A stretch of DNA of 64,000 nucleotides from Amphirosellinia nigrospora (GCA_004123355.1 SCHM01000002.1:7537569-7601568); one strand, 5' to 3'; shown: positions 1-13,012, numbered from the stretch's first letter. Made by a program: numbers and translations. Notes: generated from the letters alone by a model not told the origin.

Positions 1-2605
1 ATTGCATCTCTGTGGTGAAATATCACGACTGTCTCATCACAACGCGAGTCACAAGCCCTACTGTAACCTTTCCCGTCAGTCCGAATGCTTTCAACACGAA
101 ACGAAAATGGGATCAGAACCCCGCGCGGAATGATGTTTGCTGGTTTTGAGTACTTTAATTTCCCCAAATCGTACGGCAGGTATCACGTATTTAGTGTTGC
201 TATAGCAATAGCCTCAAAATAGATACTTCCTAGGACTCTTGTTCGCTTAAATATGTCTACAAAAGGGTTATGGATTTATGTAAACCTCCTTTTCAAGATG
301 GACAATCTGACAATGTTACAGCAGTGAGCTGATCTTGACCTACATGGTCGTCATGAACCAGAACCTCATTCATATCCTCGAATTCTGTAACTTTGTAACA
401 TAACGTTGTGTGCCAAGTGTTGATAAAGACCTCGCTCAAGAACTCCCGCATGCGATAGAAGATAATCATTTCAATGGAAACCAACTTTTCCAACAATGTG
501 CGAGTGCTCCAAGACTATCCTAACCTCGACGACACAACGTCTCAAGGGCTATGCCCGCAGATTCATAGTTGCTGTTTGGAGAACGCATTACAATAAGGAC
601 GATAGCCTTCAGTGTCTCATCCACTGCCCAAAATAACTCGAGCCCGTCTCCGTAATATGTTCCACGCTGTAAATAGTGTGTAGCCCAGCAGAGCGATAGA
701 GTGTGCGGTCCACCTGATCTGGATGATTTTTCTTCGAAGTATGACATGCTGGAACAGAGTTGACCTGGTGTGGAAGCAACACGGGCTCATGTCTTCCAGT
801 AGTATAGTGAAAGAGATCACCCGAATGTAAATTCAGAGGGTAATGTCCAGTGAGTGGTAGTGTCTACTGCAGGAAACACTAGAAGATAGCAAAGCTTTTT
901 TGCAAGGAACAAATTTGCGACCGTGGATCAAGGATCGTTGTGTACTCCATGTGCCGTAGAAAATGCACATGTTACAATACGTATATAAGTAACTGCAGGC
1001 GGTCAAGTCTCCGACTTGACAACGTTCTATCTTTTGGTAGTGTTGTGGTATAGAGCTGCAGGTCTGTTCCGTGACAGGACAGGAGTAGCGAAGAAAGCCA
1101 GTTGACCCTGGAAGGTAACGGTGATGGAGAAATCGCTCGTTGGGGCTATCACATCTTGCTTGTTCCCAGTGTAGCAGGACTCCGCATACTTTTATAGTTA
1201 AGCACTTACTGCACGATTACCGCCACGGCTCATTCCGTGACCAGAAATTTCAAAGAAATTCGAAGAGATCGACTTGAGGCTTCTCTCAGAAACGGACCAT
1301 GATAGGTCAGGTGGGACATTCGATGCTTCGTAATGGCAGTGTCGAAGCTATTCGAGGCGGCCAACTCAACGCCTCATCATACCACGCCGGCAAATTGTTT
1401 CTCGACTTGAGTGCTTCTGATGCAGGGACCATAATAGGCCAGATGGGGTCATTGATTCGTAATGTTACGATTACGATCGCCACCTACAACAAAGAGCATA
1501 GGTGCATATAGCCAGGGACTAGCCCAGATAGATACCTAGTTAGAGTCTTGGGCAACAACAAGTATCATTGCATACCCCTAACTGAGATCCTGACACGTAA
1601 TAACGAAGTCGGAGGTATTCGAGACGATTGGGTCGTGGCCTGTTGATAGTAGACTGAGAGGATGGTCGTCTCCCCGAGTGCTTCCGGTAAAGGAAGCATA
1701 ATTAATAGACCAGATGGGGTCCCAGCTGGACCAAGGCGAGGGTGCTGGGGTTGTCGAAAATTGTCGCCTGGCCCACGGCAGCATAAGGGACAACAAATGA
1801 TACCAACGCATGCGTAGGTTCAAATGCGTAACCGCTGAAGAGCCGGCTGGCCACGCAGGTTGCCAGGCCCACTACAGTAAATTTCTGGTTAGTAATCAGG
1901 TTGCTTTCTGGTTCTGATAGAAGAGGTGAACATTGGGGAATCATACTAAATGCCGCTTCGAGGGCTTTGGATTAGCAAGGTAATAGATCTCACGCAATAA
2001 AACGACGCCGTTAATACTCCGCGAGTATGAACGGTATATGTATCCACTTCTACGCGACAATAGAACATGTCGAGAGTTTATAAACGATAAAAATTTCTTA
2101 GGTGAGAGAAGCCAATGATGAAAGGAGAAGAATTACAACGACGGCACAGATTCTCTCACCGATGTTATACTAGGCGATTCTCTCAATTCATAGTCCCTTC
2201 CTCGTATATACTATTCACAACTACTAGGTATCTTCTAGAAGTTGCAGACATCCAGTGATGTAATTGAAACATCGTTCTTTCCTCCATCTCCATCGGCTGT
2301 CACGCAACTATCATTACACACTTACGTTGTATCTCTGTCTCCACCACGATTGATAACGAGCTATAGAAGGCGTAACTACCCAGGCCAAAGAAAGACGAAA
2401 AAACATGCCCCTAGCCTAAGCCCCGATGTGATAGAGTTGCCACTAACGATAATTGCATAGAAGTAATTTACTAGTGAAAGTAGACTGTTCTTTACGCAAC
2501 GAAGGAAAATGTTCTTCGGACATTGTGTCTGCATGCTCTTCTCGGGAGTCAATTTCTGGCTGCTGAAGGAAAGAATGAAGAGTAGAGCTATCAATGAATT
2601 AAAAT
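1..2605. other. gene-poor stretch, no supported gene
   Basis: Only short open frames without recognisable motifs were seen here. The one structure noticed is a roughly 40-bp unit that occurs twice, at 1294-1335 and 1426-1464, with a shorter third match at 1704-1722. It may be the remains of a repetitive coding region, but no family could be assigned. Confidence 0.5.
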
Positions 2606-2646
2606 CTAGCAGAACAACATAGGCAGAGAAGGAGAGAGAGACTCAC

Positions 2647-2881
2647 GGAATATGTCGTTGTCTTCCTGATTTTGGGGAATACCGCCATTTATGTAGTATA
2701 ACGTAATACTTAGCACAAAGCTGAGCGTGCAAATGACTGGAGCCGTTTTTGGCGTGATAGGGAAAGAGTCGAAGGTAGTCAAGGCGCATAGAAGAGCAAT
2801 TGCCTTGAAGACCGGCGGCTTGCTAAGGAAGGCGATGGGTAGACTCGCCGCCAGGCATATGACGTGGCGTATGAAAGACAT
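2647..2881 (-). CDS. putative small membrane protein, first exon only
   Basis: I do not recognise this protein. From a good start context (CACCATG, first base at 2881) the frame begins MSFIRHVICLAASLPIAFLS. It has two or three hydrophobic segments and ends in a polar stretch (NQEDNDIF) directly at a consensus donor, GTGAGT, at 2641-2646. An in-frame upstream GTG/ATG extension to 2962 is possible. The next exon should lie at lower coordinates, about 2400-2600. Candidate acceptors exist there, but none gives a clean, family-supported continuation, so I leave the 3' end open. The neighbouring bases hold no other gene. A chance open frame remains possible. Confidence 0.3.
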
Positions 2882-2962
2882 GGTGTTGGAAAAGGTCGTG
2901 ATAGTCGTTGCTTCGTCGCTTAGCTCACCAGAGCTGATAACGGGGTGTAGAGTGCTGGGCAT

Positions 2963-3819
2963 ATTGGGCGTGTGTAGATGATCGGAACAAGTGTTTTCGC
3001 CGCTTGGTAAACCACACGAGGGCGCCGGATCATTCCAATATTTTTATATGCCGGTGAGCTGAGAAAAAAAAAAAAGTATACCGTATTAACTTTGTTAATA
3101 CCTAAGTACCTTAGCGCCCCGGTGAGGGTTTACGTTACCATAACAGCAAGACTTTCGGAAGTGATTAGCCTTTTAGATAGCATGTCAGAATTGGACATGC
3201 TCTTGCCTTTTGGATATTATAGCTACAAGGCTTTTCTATGTGTGACCATTATTTTTTGGCGTACCTTTTAAAAGGGCAACGCTATCCGGCTGGAGAGGGT
3301 TCGTCACTTACAGTGTACCTAGGTAGGTTAGGTTTAGTGGCTAGTGCGTGGCTTAGTCAGCGATATCTGGCTTAGCTATGGGGGAGCGGACGGGACCCCG
3401 CGTTTTCCAGATCCTATGGTCGTATGCGATATATGAAAGTGCAAAGTGAGTATATATGGCTACTATTGGATGTGATTGCGTTATTCCTTGGTTTAATTTT
3501 TGGGAGAATAGGTACTAGGTAATAGGTAGGTATGGACTTCTCGGGCTTGCACAAAGTCCGCGACCCACTACGCAACCCGCTCCACGGCCGCTTCAGCATC
3601 ATTGGTTCTCCTATCGTCAGATTACCTAACATTAGAGAAACCACATTGGTGAACGAGCTGAGAGTATCAGAATGTCTATGAAGCCGATTAATATATATAA
3701 TGGTCTGTCCTCGCTAGACAGGAGCAGATTACAAGTCTATTGCCTCATCACAGTCACTCATATTAAATGATATAATTAATCAATCAATTCTCCCTCCACG
3801 ACTAAATTCTTTGAACACC
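2963..3819. other. intergenic region upstream of the monooxygenase gene
   Basis: Nothing coding is visible. The last 100 bases before the monooxygenase start are AT-rich and hold TATA-like stretches, such as ATATATAATGG near 3691 and an AT run at 3764-3785. These suit a promoter but are not proof of one. Confidence 0.4.
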
Positions 3820-5078
3820 ATGGCTAGAATGAACGTCCTGGTCGTTGGTGCATCCATAGCTGGCCCAATGACTGCATATTGGCTTGCCAAAGCAGGGGCA
3901 AAGGTCACGGTCATCGAACGGTTCCCATCTCTTCGAACGGGTGGACAGAACATAGACATACGCACGATTGGTGTCGAAGTCATGCGAAAGATACCAGGAA
4001 TGGAGGCCGCCGTACGAGCCAAGAAGTACGAAATAGATGGCATAAGCATAGTGCGTGGCGATGGCAGGCCATACGGGACCCTAAAGCCTACAGGGAATCC
4101 CGATCAACAAACCCTGGTTTCAGAGTACGAGATCTTGCGAGGCGACTTGTCGAGGATCATTGTCGACTTGACCAAGGACAACGAAAACGTCAAATATGTG
4201 TTTGGTGAGCAAGTCACGGCAATGCAACAACCATCTGATGGCGGGCCCATCGCAGTCGAATTCGCCAATGGATTGCGCTCGTCGGATTATGACTTAGTCG
4301 TGGCCTGTGATGGGACGACTTCACGGACTCGCGCCATTGGCCTCGGATGCGGCGTCCGGGACCACGTAGTCTCGACTAACTGTTGGGGGCATATTACTGC
4401 ATGTCGCAAGACATACTGCACGGAAAGAGAATTGGGTTAGGATACAACGCGCCAGGTGGCCGCATGATTGGTGTCGCACCTGATGCGGGAGGTAATCGAG
4501 TCTTCATGATGTCGGCTTACCCAAACGGCGAGCGCGACGCCATTGTGCAATTCCGCGACGCCGTGAAGCAGGGAGACGAAGCACTCAAGCAATTCGTTGC
4601 TCGGAGATACGAAAATGTTGGTTGGAAGGAGACAGAGATCCTTCAGGGGTTGATGAAATCCGATGATCTCTATGCCAGCGAAGTCTGCCAAGTCAAGGCC
4701 CCTCATTTACACAAAGGGCGATTCGTGATGGTCGGCGATGCGGGATATGCCAGCGGTTTCACTGGCGTAGGTACGAGCCTTGCGATGGCCGGTGCTTATG
4801 TTCTTGCTGGCGAGATCAGCGAGCATGGCGCTGATATTGCAGCCGGACTTCAAGGTTATGAACAACGCATGAGACCGCTCGTCAATGAATTGGGGCAGAT
4901 GCCCCGATTTGTCACAACAGTTATGGCTCCGCAAACGGCGTGGGGAATATGGCTACGTAACAACATTTTCGGGTTTGTCCTCTGGACTGGTGTCCTCGAC
5001 TATATCCAGAGGTTTATGGGCAGTAGCTTCCAGACAACCAACAAGACTTTGCTGCCTAATTATCAACGAATAGCCTAA
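3820..5078 (+). CDS. FAD-dependent monooxygenase (PHBH/TetX-like), one frame break
   Basis: This is a flavoprotein hydroxylase of the PHBH/TetX-like group, in which FAD and NAD(P)H hydroxylate a small, usually aromatic, substrate. The start at 3820 has the context CACCATGG. Visible motifs in order are the Rossmann dinucleotide site VVGASIAG at residues 8-15, the DG motif DLVVACDGTTSRTR at about residue 160, and the FAD-ribityl GD motif MVGDAGYASGFTGVGTS in the C-terminal half. The protein ends NYQRIA. The first part reads to about 4385 and the rest in another frame. The switch lies at the G run 4384-4389, where five Gs are present and six would keep one frame; with six the gene is 419 residues. 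The break is either a consensus error or a young null allele. No polyketide or peptide synthetase lies near, so the substrate cannot be inferred. Confidence 0.88.
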
Positions 5079-7512
5079 CCAATCGAAGGTTTTGCAGCTG
5101 AAGCAATGAATTCTACATCTACTATTATAATATATAATTAATAATACGGGGTTATAAGCAATTGCCGTTCCAATCACCAGTCACTTGCAGCAATGCGTCC
5201 TTAGATTCTTACTTGACCACTGAGATATGTAAATGCGGCTTGTTGCAGTCATCTTAAAACAAGGTTGGCCTCGGGTTTAGCAAGCCGATGGAAACGCTTA
5301 TGACCTGCGCTGAAGCCTTATTTTTCAATGTTTAATAACAAGGTGACTCCTTTGTAGGTGGCGATGTCTTGACCACCTTCGGCAGTATACCAGGGTCCAA
5401 TGTGCAAAAAAGGGGTTCATTGCTAACCAACCAAACATATACATTCAACACTAGCTCGGAAGCTAACAAAGGTTTTTTGGCCTATTTTCAGACGATCTGG
5501 ATCCTCGTTATAGTGTCACTAATTTTCCTCCCCTTTTACGACCCAGGTAAAATCGCATAAAGGGGAAGGCTCTTCTTGGGCAGACCGTATCGTAAAAGGT
5601 CGTCTGACCAACAAAATATGCCAAGTCAACCAACCCAGCCTACACGAGAACGTCTATATAGGGGAACTATGGACACAAGAAAGTTACTATTGTGGCTCGG
5701 TTCTGGCTTGTTTATCTCGCCTTCATTCTCGTAACTAGTCTCATAATTTTCGTCATTATTATTAGAAATAGCAAAGATCGAGATATGAATTAGGTTGGGG
5801 AAATGGCAATTTAGCACTGATACTCTGTGGCGTCGGCGCTCCGGCTAGAAATAATGCGAAAGGGTCTTACGAGCTGCGCAGCAAACTATTAGAATCCGTT
5901 GGAGAAGTTCCGGCTCGATTAGAGCGTGATGAATCAGGTATTTCAAACGGCATGTCAAATAATGAGTAGGATTCTGCGATTCAGTCTGAGTTTTTGACGG
6001 GCTCCTTTGGTCCCGAAGCCAATACTCTCCGTGTTCTTGTTAGGTCTATAGGTCTAAGTGCGGTTTTCGTGCCGATCTTCACGTCCCCTTCTATTTTTTG
6101 GGGCGACCTCAGGACTTTCTATCAGGAGCCTATTCATCTATTGGGTATGGGGGTAGGTATTGACTTTTTTTTATTCTGCCGAGCTTTAAATCAACGCCGT
6201 TGATGACTCCCTAGCATACACATTCATCTTTCAGTCTAAACCGAGATTTGCATCACAGCACCATCTCACCCACCAGATGATTGCCTCCAAACTCTGTTCG
6301 TTCATCTGAGCCATCTACTTCGGCGTTTTCCATCTCATAATTAAGCTCGCTTTCTAAATGCTCTCCATCATAGAAGCAGTAACAACAATGAAGGCACCTT
6401 TACGACGCTGACATGTTAGTTTCGATAATATCGAAACACTGCCGGCGTCATACTACATTCATGGCATAATTTCATAATCTTACACATTCTAAGTCAGCAG
6501 TCTCTCGTTTCGATTGACCGCCTTCAGATCTAGCGTAAGACAAGTTGCCACAAGGTAAAAATCCTAAAATTTCGGTTAAGCATGCCATATGTAAGACTTG
6601 TAACTGCAATGAGAGCTCAGGCCGGTGCCGCAAACCACTCGTTTGTCTTCCATTTTATCATCAAATTTCGGCCATAAGCCTTGCTTAGCATTATACACCG
6701 AAGCTCCATCCAATCGTGTTTCCCTCGTTCCACCCCTTATTCTATTTTGATTTATTCTCTTCTAGACGTCATACTGAAGTTATCATTGTCGTGCGGTGCA
6801 TCATGGCCGTCTAAATAGTTCTTGAATGACCATGATACATTATCTGTGTCACGCGAGTCTAGATTCCAGTAGAATTCAACCCATGTAGTCGGAATGCTGA
6901 CAATAGCCTATTCACCTTGGCCCCATATCGCCTTGAAAGTGGGACTATTGAGTGACGATGATTAAGGATTTCTGTCGAGCATTAGGTCTATTCGACTTCG
7001 CTTCATCGCCAAGGCTTACGAGGGAACAGAAATAAAGCACGTTATTGGCGTTGCCAAGATTGATTTCCTTGGCCTCTGTTGCTGACGCTATAGAACAGCA
7101 ACAAGACTGCGGATGAAGTCCATCCCACAGCTAACCATAACCCAACTGCATCCTCAATCTCATTGGCGCTTTGAATTGTTCTTGGCTTCATATGACTAAT
7201 AGCCTACTTAGGTGGAGCTTCGTAGTTCGATGTCTAGATGGTCCTACATACCTGACTTCGTCTTACACCAAGGCCGAGTCGTGATGGCTTCACGGACGGC
7301 TTTTCGCAACGGATGTTGATAGTTCTATGAATAGCCTCTTAATCCTAAGGGGAGCGCTAGTACCCTGCAACTGTAACTGCTCTGAATAGATTATAAAAAG
7401 CACCGACGATCCTCGTCCTTGAGATGGTTCCAAACTCGAATATCACAGCACAATAACATCGAACCTCAATACTACACTCCTCGAAGCCCTTCATTTCTAG
7501 AACCTATCGAAC
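5079..7512. other. intergenic, no supported gene
   Basis: About 2.4 kb with only short frames lacking motifs, splice structure or codon bias. A TATA-like sequence (TTATAAAAAG, near 7390) and a CA/CT-rich leader precede the next gene. Confidence 0.45.
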
Positions 7513-8022
7513 ATGCAGTTCAATCTCGCCACAGTCGCTCTCCTCGCCGGCCTCGTGAGTGCCGGCGCTCTTCCACGCGAAGAGGCCGTCTCAGATGGCA
7601 CTCTCACCACCCAGGCCTTAACTCATATCTACGTCTGCACGGACGGAGGTTTCGCCGGCACCTGCCGCAACTTCGAGATTCAGACAGGCGCTTGCTGTAT
7701 GTTTCAAATTCGTCCCTGAGATATAAAAAAAATGGTATTGACATATGTCCGCAGTGAACTTTGTCGCTCCCTTTCAGGATTCCATCTCTTCCGCTGGCCC
7801 AGACCAGGGAACCACTTGCACTCTTTACCAGTAAGTCTTCGCCTCCTCCTCCTCCTCCTCCTCCTCATATGCGATTCTTCTCGGGGCTAAAAGTCGAAAT
7901 CCCACAGAGACACCAACTGCGGCGGCCGCTCAGTCACCTTCACCTACCCTGGCATTGCTCATCTCGGAGACCCTGCGTACAACTTCGGCGACACTGCCAG
8001 CGCGGTCAGATGCAGCATTTAG
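7513..8022 (+). CDS. small secreted cysteine-containing protein, beta/gamma-crystallin-like
   Basis: Three exons fit: 7513-7696, 7755-7830 and 7908-8022. The introns start GTATGT and GTAAGT and end GCAG and ACAG. They join to a clean 124-residue frame. The N-terminus MQFNLATVALLAGLVSAGAL is a typical signal peptide, followed by a short pro-like stretch. The mature part has the pattern YVCTDGGFAGTC, then ISSAGPDQGTTCTLYQD, then CGGRSVTFTYPGI, and ends TASAVRCSI. The aromatic-D...G..C, LY.D..CGG and SS..C spacing is that of small fungal secreted proteins with a crystallin or Streptomyces metalloproteinase inhibitor-like fold. This assignment is from pattern memory, not a search. A role as a secreted effector or defence protein is inference. 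The second intron holds a CTC/CCT microsatellite. Confidence 0.78.
7839..7866. repeat. CTC/CCT trinucleotide microsatellite in intron 2
   Basis: About eight CCT/CTC units lie inside the second intron of the secreted-protein gene. They lengthen the polypyrimidine part of the intron and are likely to vary in length between strains. Confidence 0.8.
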
Positions 8023-10397
8023 GCCTGACACACTTCAGTTCAGCCCTGGGCGTGTCTAACGATGAGCTTAGGGACGGGCTTGGAAGCATTGAGAAAGCGA
8101 GCAAGGGTGTTACTTCTTTGTCCTTTATTGCAGTCCCATTACTTGTCAATGTTTAGCCCACGTCCCGACTAGTACGCTTAGGTATCTTGTATATGATGCT
8201 ATTAAGGGGGCAGCTGTTCATTCATTTCAATTCTGGTCACTCGTTTCGATAATTTGTTCTTGGGGTGGCGGAGAAGAAACCGATATTTACAACGGATTTA
8301 AATGGCGATATCTTAAATACCTAGTGATTCTTGTGTTATGAGATCTGATTCTCTCAACGGACAGAATAAATCTGGGTGATGTGCCTTGCAAAGTCGTGCA
8401 TAACGTCTTAAGCTTTTGACATTTACGACAGATAGTGTGATCTGGGCTCCCGCTACACCTTTTAAAACCCTTTATCCCTGAATAGATGTCCTACAACATC
8501 AACACTCTACGACTTCTAGAGAAATACAGCCGTTGTCGATTTGAATTGTTCAACTACTTGCAAAGGTATGCATTCCAGAGAACAGAAAGATTTTTAAAAT
8601 ACAGGCTAATCAAGACACAGACCAAAAAATGTGTAGTCCAATGATCCTTAAACTATATAAAAAGGGGTATCAGAGAGCTTAGCGCTCTTGTATGCGCATT
8701 TGGGAAACCATATACACGAGAGAAAATCGACACAACAAACGACGAGAAATACGTCCCTGTCCCGTAGCTTTTATGCCTAACTGAATGTTCACACAAGAAT
8801 GCGATAGGTCTGGATCACACAGGTTATCCGTCTATGGTACAGCCAGACTCTAACACAAGAGTAGGCAGGTATCCAAAAGTTATAATGGTTGAGCGATCTG
8901 TTTCCCTTTTATAGTAACTACAATAACGACTTTTTAAAAACTAATGGAAAGCTAACCCCAGAGTCGTTTGAGTTTTCACATGTCAAGAAAGACATTACAT
9001 TACCAACTGACGTCGCGACAACACCCGCACACTTATCTAAACCTCAGTCCCAATTATGACTTCAGCAGACTATATGTGCTCTCGCACTATTATCTCCGCC
9101 CCAAGAGCTCCGAAAAAGTCGTCTGGTTCCGGCAACAAGGGGCCGGTACATCGGACATATGCGTCGGTTCGCCGGTCGCCACGCAACTGGGAATATCTCG
9201 GCCCGGGCCTTACGGTGTTATACGGTCATGTATGCCGCCGGTTTGGCCGCAGAGGTAGTTTAAGACCTTCCGCACGGCCATAGGTCCGTGTACCTTGATG
9301 CCATGCCAAGATCCCGGGGGAGTTGATAGGGGGAAGCATACAAGGGGGCGCAGACGTCGTTGGGAAACTGAGGGATCTTGCTGACATAGTTGCAAGACTG
9401 ATTAGCGAATACAGTTGCGAAACAGTCTCTACTGCATCGGATGCTGCCTTCTCGCTAATTGATGATCAAACTTAAAAGTCACGGTAAAGGTATGGTGACA
9501 AGCATGATCGTATTCTATTCGCTACCTTCTTCGATGATGTAATTAACATAATTGAAAACGTGCGGCCTGGCCGGAAACGATACGAAATCACAATTCTTAT
9601 CTTCGCAGCAGACCGAGATTAATGGAATGACCATGTTGAAATCTTATCCTTGTCTACAAATCTACCTACTTCTCTTTTCCGCCAGGTGGGGTATCTAAAA
9701 TTACCTGGTTAATGCAACAGCAACAAGTGCAACGGTCCCTGAACACCCCTGCCACCCCTCCCCTCGCTAGAGACAGCTAAAATGAAAGATCCGGGGTGGA
9801 ATACATTGCTTGCTTATCGATCTTCCAAAGCACGAAGCATCGCAATTTCCTCCATGCAAAGGCGAAGCGCATGATAGAGGAGGCGATAAAACAAGTCCCC
9901 GTAGGTGAGAAGAAACCAGACACAAAAAGTTATACAGCAATGAAGGCGACAGTCCGTACGCCTGTTATAAACAATGATGACGATGATGGATGATGATGTA
10001 TTTTGCCGCGCTACTCCAGGTCCCTCTGTCCAACCCGATAAACGCCGAAATTATTGTCGCAGGCTGAAAAGAACCGGAAACCTTGACGTGACTCAGTGAC
10101 TTTTTAGTCCAAACTCAATCCCGATTATCGAGATCAGTCGCTCGTCGATGAGCACACTGGCTTACGCCAATACAAGGCTGCGCGTTCTGATCAAAGGGAT
10201 GCGGTTCCCAGACAAAAAAAAAGAGAAAGAGTCCAGTGTGATGGGAGTGATTATTAAATATATGCAGTGCCCCGTGAAGCAGGGTGAAATATGACCCAAA
10301 GTTTGCTCGCAGAAGTCCGGATACAAGTAGTAGGCGACATCTGAACTTCGAGGCAAGCTGAGCAGAATGTTTAGATGACTGTGCCAGACATGTTACA
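8023..10397. other. intergenic, no supported gene
   Basis: About 2.4 kb. Several 60-100 codon frames occur, for example at 8968-9283, but they have no motif and overlap one another on both strands. I see no gene here. Confidence 0.4.
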
Positions 10398-12029
10398 TCA
10401 CAAGACAACACCCGCATCCAGCCTTTTCGTTTTGCTCTCGAGTTGCTCTGGAGGATCAGGTACCTTGACAGCTGCAGTTGTCTGGGTCTGTGTTTGTTGC
10501 ATTGGTTTTGGGCTATTCAAGGAACTCATGGCATGCGTGTTGAATTTGGGCATGGTTGAGTACGAATTGGTTCCCTGCCGGTTAGGGGTTGGGACCCTGG
10601 CGTCTGGCTTCAACGGCCACTCGTCCTGGGGTTGCTCGGGTTCTGGAGGTTTTTCTACTTCTGGTGGTCTTGTGAACGTATCTTTGTTCAAGGGCCGAAA
10701 TTCTTTATCATATACGCTCCCAAATGACCCTTCCTGCTCCATTTTCTTGCTGCAATCTCTTTGCAACTGTAGGTAGAAGTTGCTGGTCCGGCGGCAAACG
10801 CGGGTCTGGCTGGTACGCGGAAATCATCCATGGCGGATCCCCTCGGGTGCTCTCGGAGAGATCTCGCCAGATCGTGTTGCTGGTCGTGTTGCAGAACTAC
10901 TTCTAGGCGGAGCACCAGATCGTGTCTTGGGCGGCCTTGTGTCGTCGGCTTTGTCGGCGCCGATGTCTTACGAGGCGCTGTCGTAGCAGCCTTCTTTGGA
11001 GACCCATCAGTCACAGCCCGTCTCCCGGACTGCACTTTGGGGGCTTCATCAAGAACGTGCGCAGCGCTGCTACTACTTCGGGACCGCGACTTTGGATACC
11101 CGATAGACGCTTCTTCGTCAAAGGGGGGAAAGCTTGTTTTTCGCTGCACTGGGCATTCCGGTCAATGTAGTCAGGCGGAATAGGTGCAGGGCTAATCTTT
11201 GCTACGGGATACGCGTGCCCTTTCCAGACTCGTTGGAAACCCAGTATTCGCCGGGATCCTCGGCGATTTCTTCGGGTCGGCGTAAATCCCAGTTTAGAGG
11301 CTCGGCGTCTGGTGTGCGTGATTCAGTTCAGAATTTTTACGAGACACCGGCACGTACTGCTGCTCAGAGGAGTCCGTGGTACCCCTTCGACGACTATGGC
11401 TGCGGTCTCGTCTTGATCTGCTCTGGTTCCTGGGTTTCGGGAGAATGATCCCTGCTGCTTGTAGCTCCTCGCTCTCGATTTTGGCTAGTTTATCTCGGTG
11501 AATCCATTTCGAACTTTCGTCGTCGTACGTCATGATAGTACCGTCGTTTGCGCGCTTGGTTTGGGGCGGTGCTGCCGCACGGCTACTGCTTCGAGATTCT
11601 GGCAGTATGTCAGTACTGTCAGTCCACATGTTCCACAGCCAAGCGAACGTGAGCTAGGCAGTGATCTCCCTAGGCGCGCTAGTAAAATAGAAGCATCATC
11701 GTACCTCTCAAAGTGAAGTAATTGTCTGTAGCACCGTTCTGCAAACCCGACTCGCTCTGCGGTGATCCAATGGCTTCGTAATCTGCGAAAGCGTGATTCG
11801 TTGAACTCTATCGAGGGGAGTAAGAGTTGTTAGTATGGACTGATCTTTAGCACTCCGCCACGTCCGAGGTTGGAGCTGTGCACGTATATGATAATTGGAA
11901 GAGGGCAAAATAGTGTAATCTCACCTCATTATGAGCGCTCGCAGCCCGATTCCATCCGGCATATTCATCCTGTACATCGCTCGGGTGGCCGAAGGACGTA
12001 GGTCCAGATGCTGCCGAGATAGCTGCCAT
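10398..12029 (-). CDS. conserved fungal serine/charged-rich protein of unknown function, several frame breaks
   Basis: The function is unknown. Exon 1 (12029-11925) encodes MAAISAASGPTSFGHPSDVQ and ends at a GTGAGA donor. Exon 2 (11807-11705) reads in phase and holds DNYFTLRG before a GTACGA donor. The long last exon then follows. Recognisable pieces in order are KWIHRDKLAKIESEELQAAG, an SR-like tract (RSRRDRSHSRRRG), RRPEEIAEDPGEYWVSNESG, PVAKISPAPIPPDYIDR, a Ser/Lys/Pro-rich basic part, GDPPWMISAYQPDPRLPPDQ, KWEQEGSFGSVYDKEFRPLN and a Pro/Gln-rich tail ending RLDAGVVL. These blocks resemble a widely conserved but unnamed Pezizomycotina protein. They lie in different frames, with at least four switches, near 11305, 11205, 11140 and 10760-10900. 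Loss of single bases in short runs is the simplest explanation. A decaying gene is the alternative. Confidence 0.6.
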
Positions 12030-12563
12030 GCCGGTCAGCGCAGGCCACGAATAGCAACGTGCCCGTTGAGCCTGTTCTGCTGCCTATTGTGTCCAGGATC
12101 GGCGAGGGACTGTAATGGTAGTTCGGGTGTAGACAAAGAACTTGGCGGGTTCAGTCCAGGCAGAACGATGGACCGTTAGACTTCGATGTCTCAAGAGAAA
12201 GGAAAGTGGTTGGTGGCGACGAAATCGTAATATAGTAACAAAGCAGCGGGTGGCGGGCAGCCTATACAGCGACTGTAGACCCGACGTGTAAAAGTATAAA
12301 TGGGGTGAAGACGGAAAGACAGAACAAAAAGATGCGCGCGTTGGATGGTCTACCGAGTTGAAAGAGAAAGCTAATGAGGGTGTGCAGAGCGGGTAGAACT
12401 AGAGCTAGAATTTGCTGGACAGGGTCGTCGGATGCGTGACCTCTAGCGCAAACCGAGTTCAAATTATTGATACGCGACGGGCCGTGGATCACCAAGACTC
12501 ATGATATTAAAACAGCATACGGGCTTGCGCTGCGGAAATCAGTCGCGTGTCGTAGGTCGCCCC

Positions 12564-12631
12564 GAGAACTGGGACTGGGACTGGGACCGGACTGGGAGCT
12601 GGGAACTGGGAGCTGGAGCTGGAGTTGGAGT
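12564..12631. repeat. GGGACT/GGAGCT-rich minisatellite
   Basis: A degenerate tandem tract with units such as ctgggactggga followed by agctggagctggag. It is G-rich on the plus strand and lies in intergenic DNA. Confidence 0.75.
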
Positions 12632-13012
12632 GTTGATGTTCACTGTACCACACGTCTGCTTCCGGCATACAGAGTAACAGCTCTCACGGGCCTAATTTGG
12701 GGCGATCAACTTCACAAGACAAGAACAAGAACATAAATAGAAACTGCGCGCACACACAGCCATCCGCACATGGACTGAGGAGAGCTGCAATGGGAGAAAG
12801 ACGAGCCACCGGACGGACGTTGGAGAGAGAGGTTATTCGCTGGGGAAAGGAGGGCGAATGAGAGAGCAAGCAATTATTCGCTGGCCGGGAGAAGCAGGGA
12901 TCGAGCGATGAAAGCGGCCTAGCAGGTACCACGTTCGGCCTACCCTACAGCGGCCGGGCCACAGGGTGCCCAGGTGGCTAAGGGTGACCTACAGTTGACC
13001 TACAGTAGCGTA

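Noticed and set aside
3820-5078. Secondary-metabolite gene cluster around the FAD monooxygenase
   Set aside because: No polyketide synthase, peptide synthetase, terpene synthase, transporter or pathway regulator is visible within several kilobases.
10375-11448. Plus-strand open frames opposite the conserved minus-strand gene
   Set aside because: The minus strand shows splice sites and conserved blocks; the plus-strand frames have neither.
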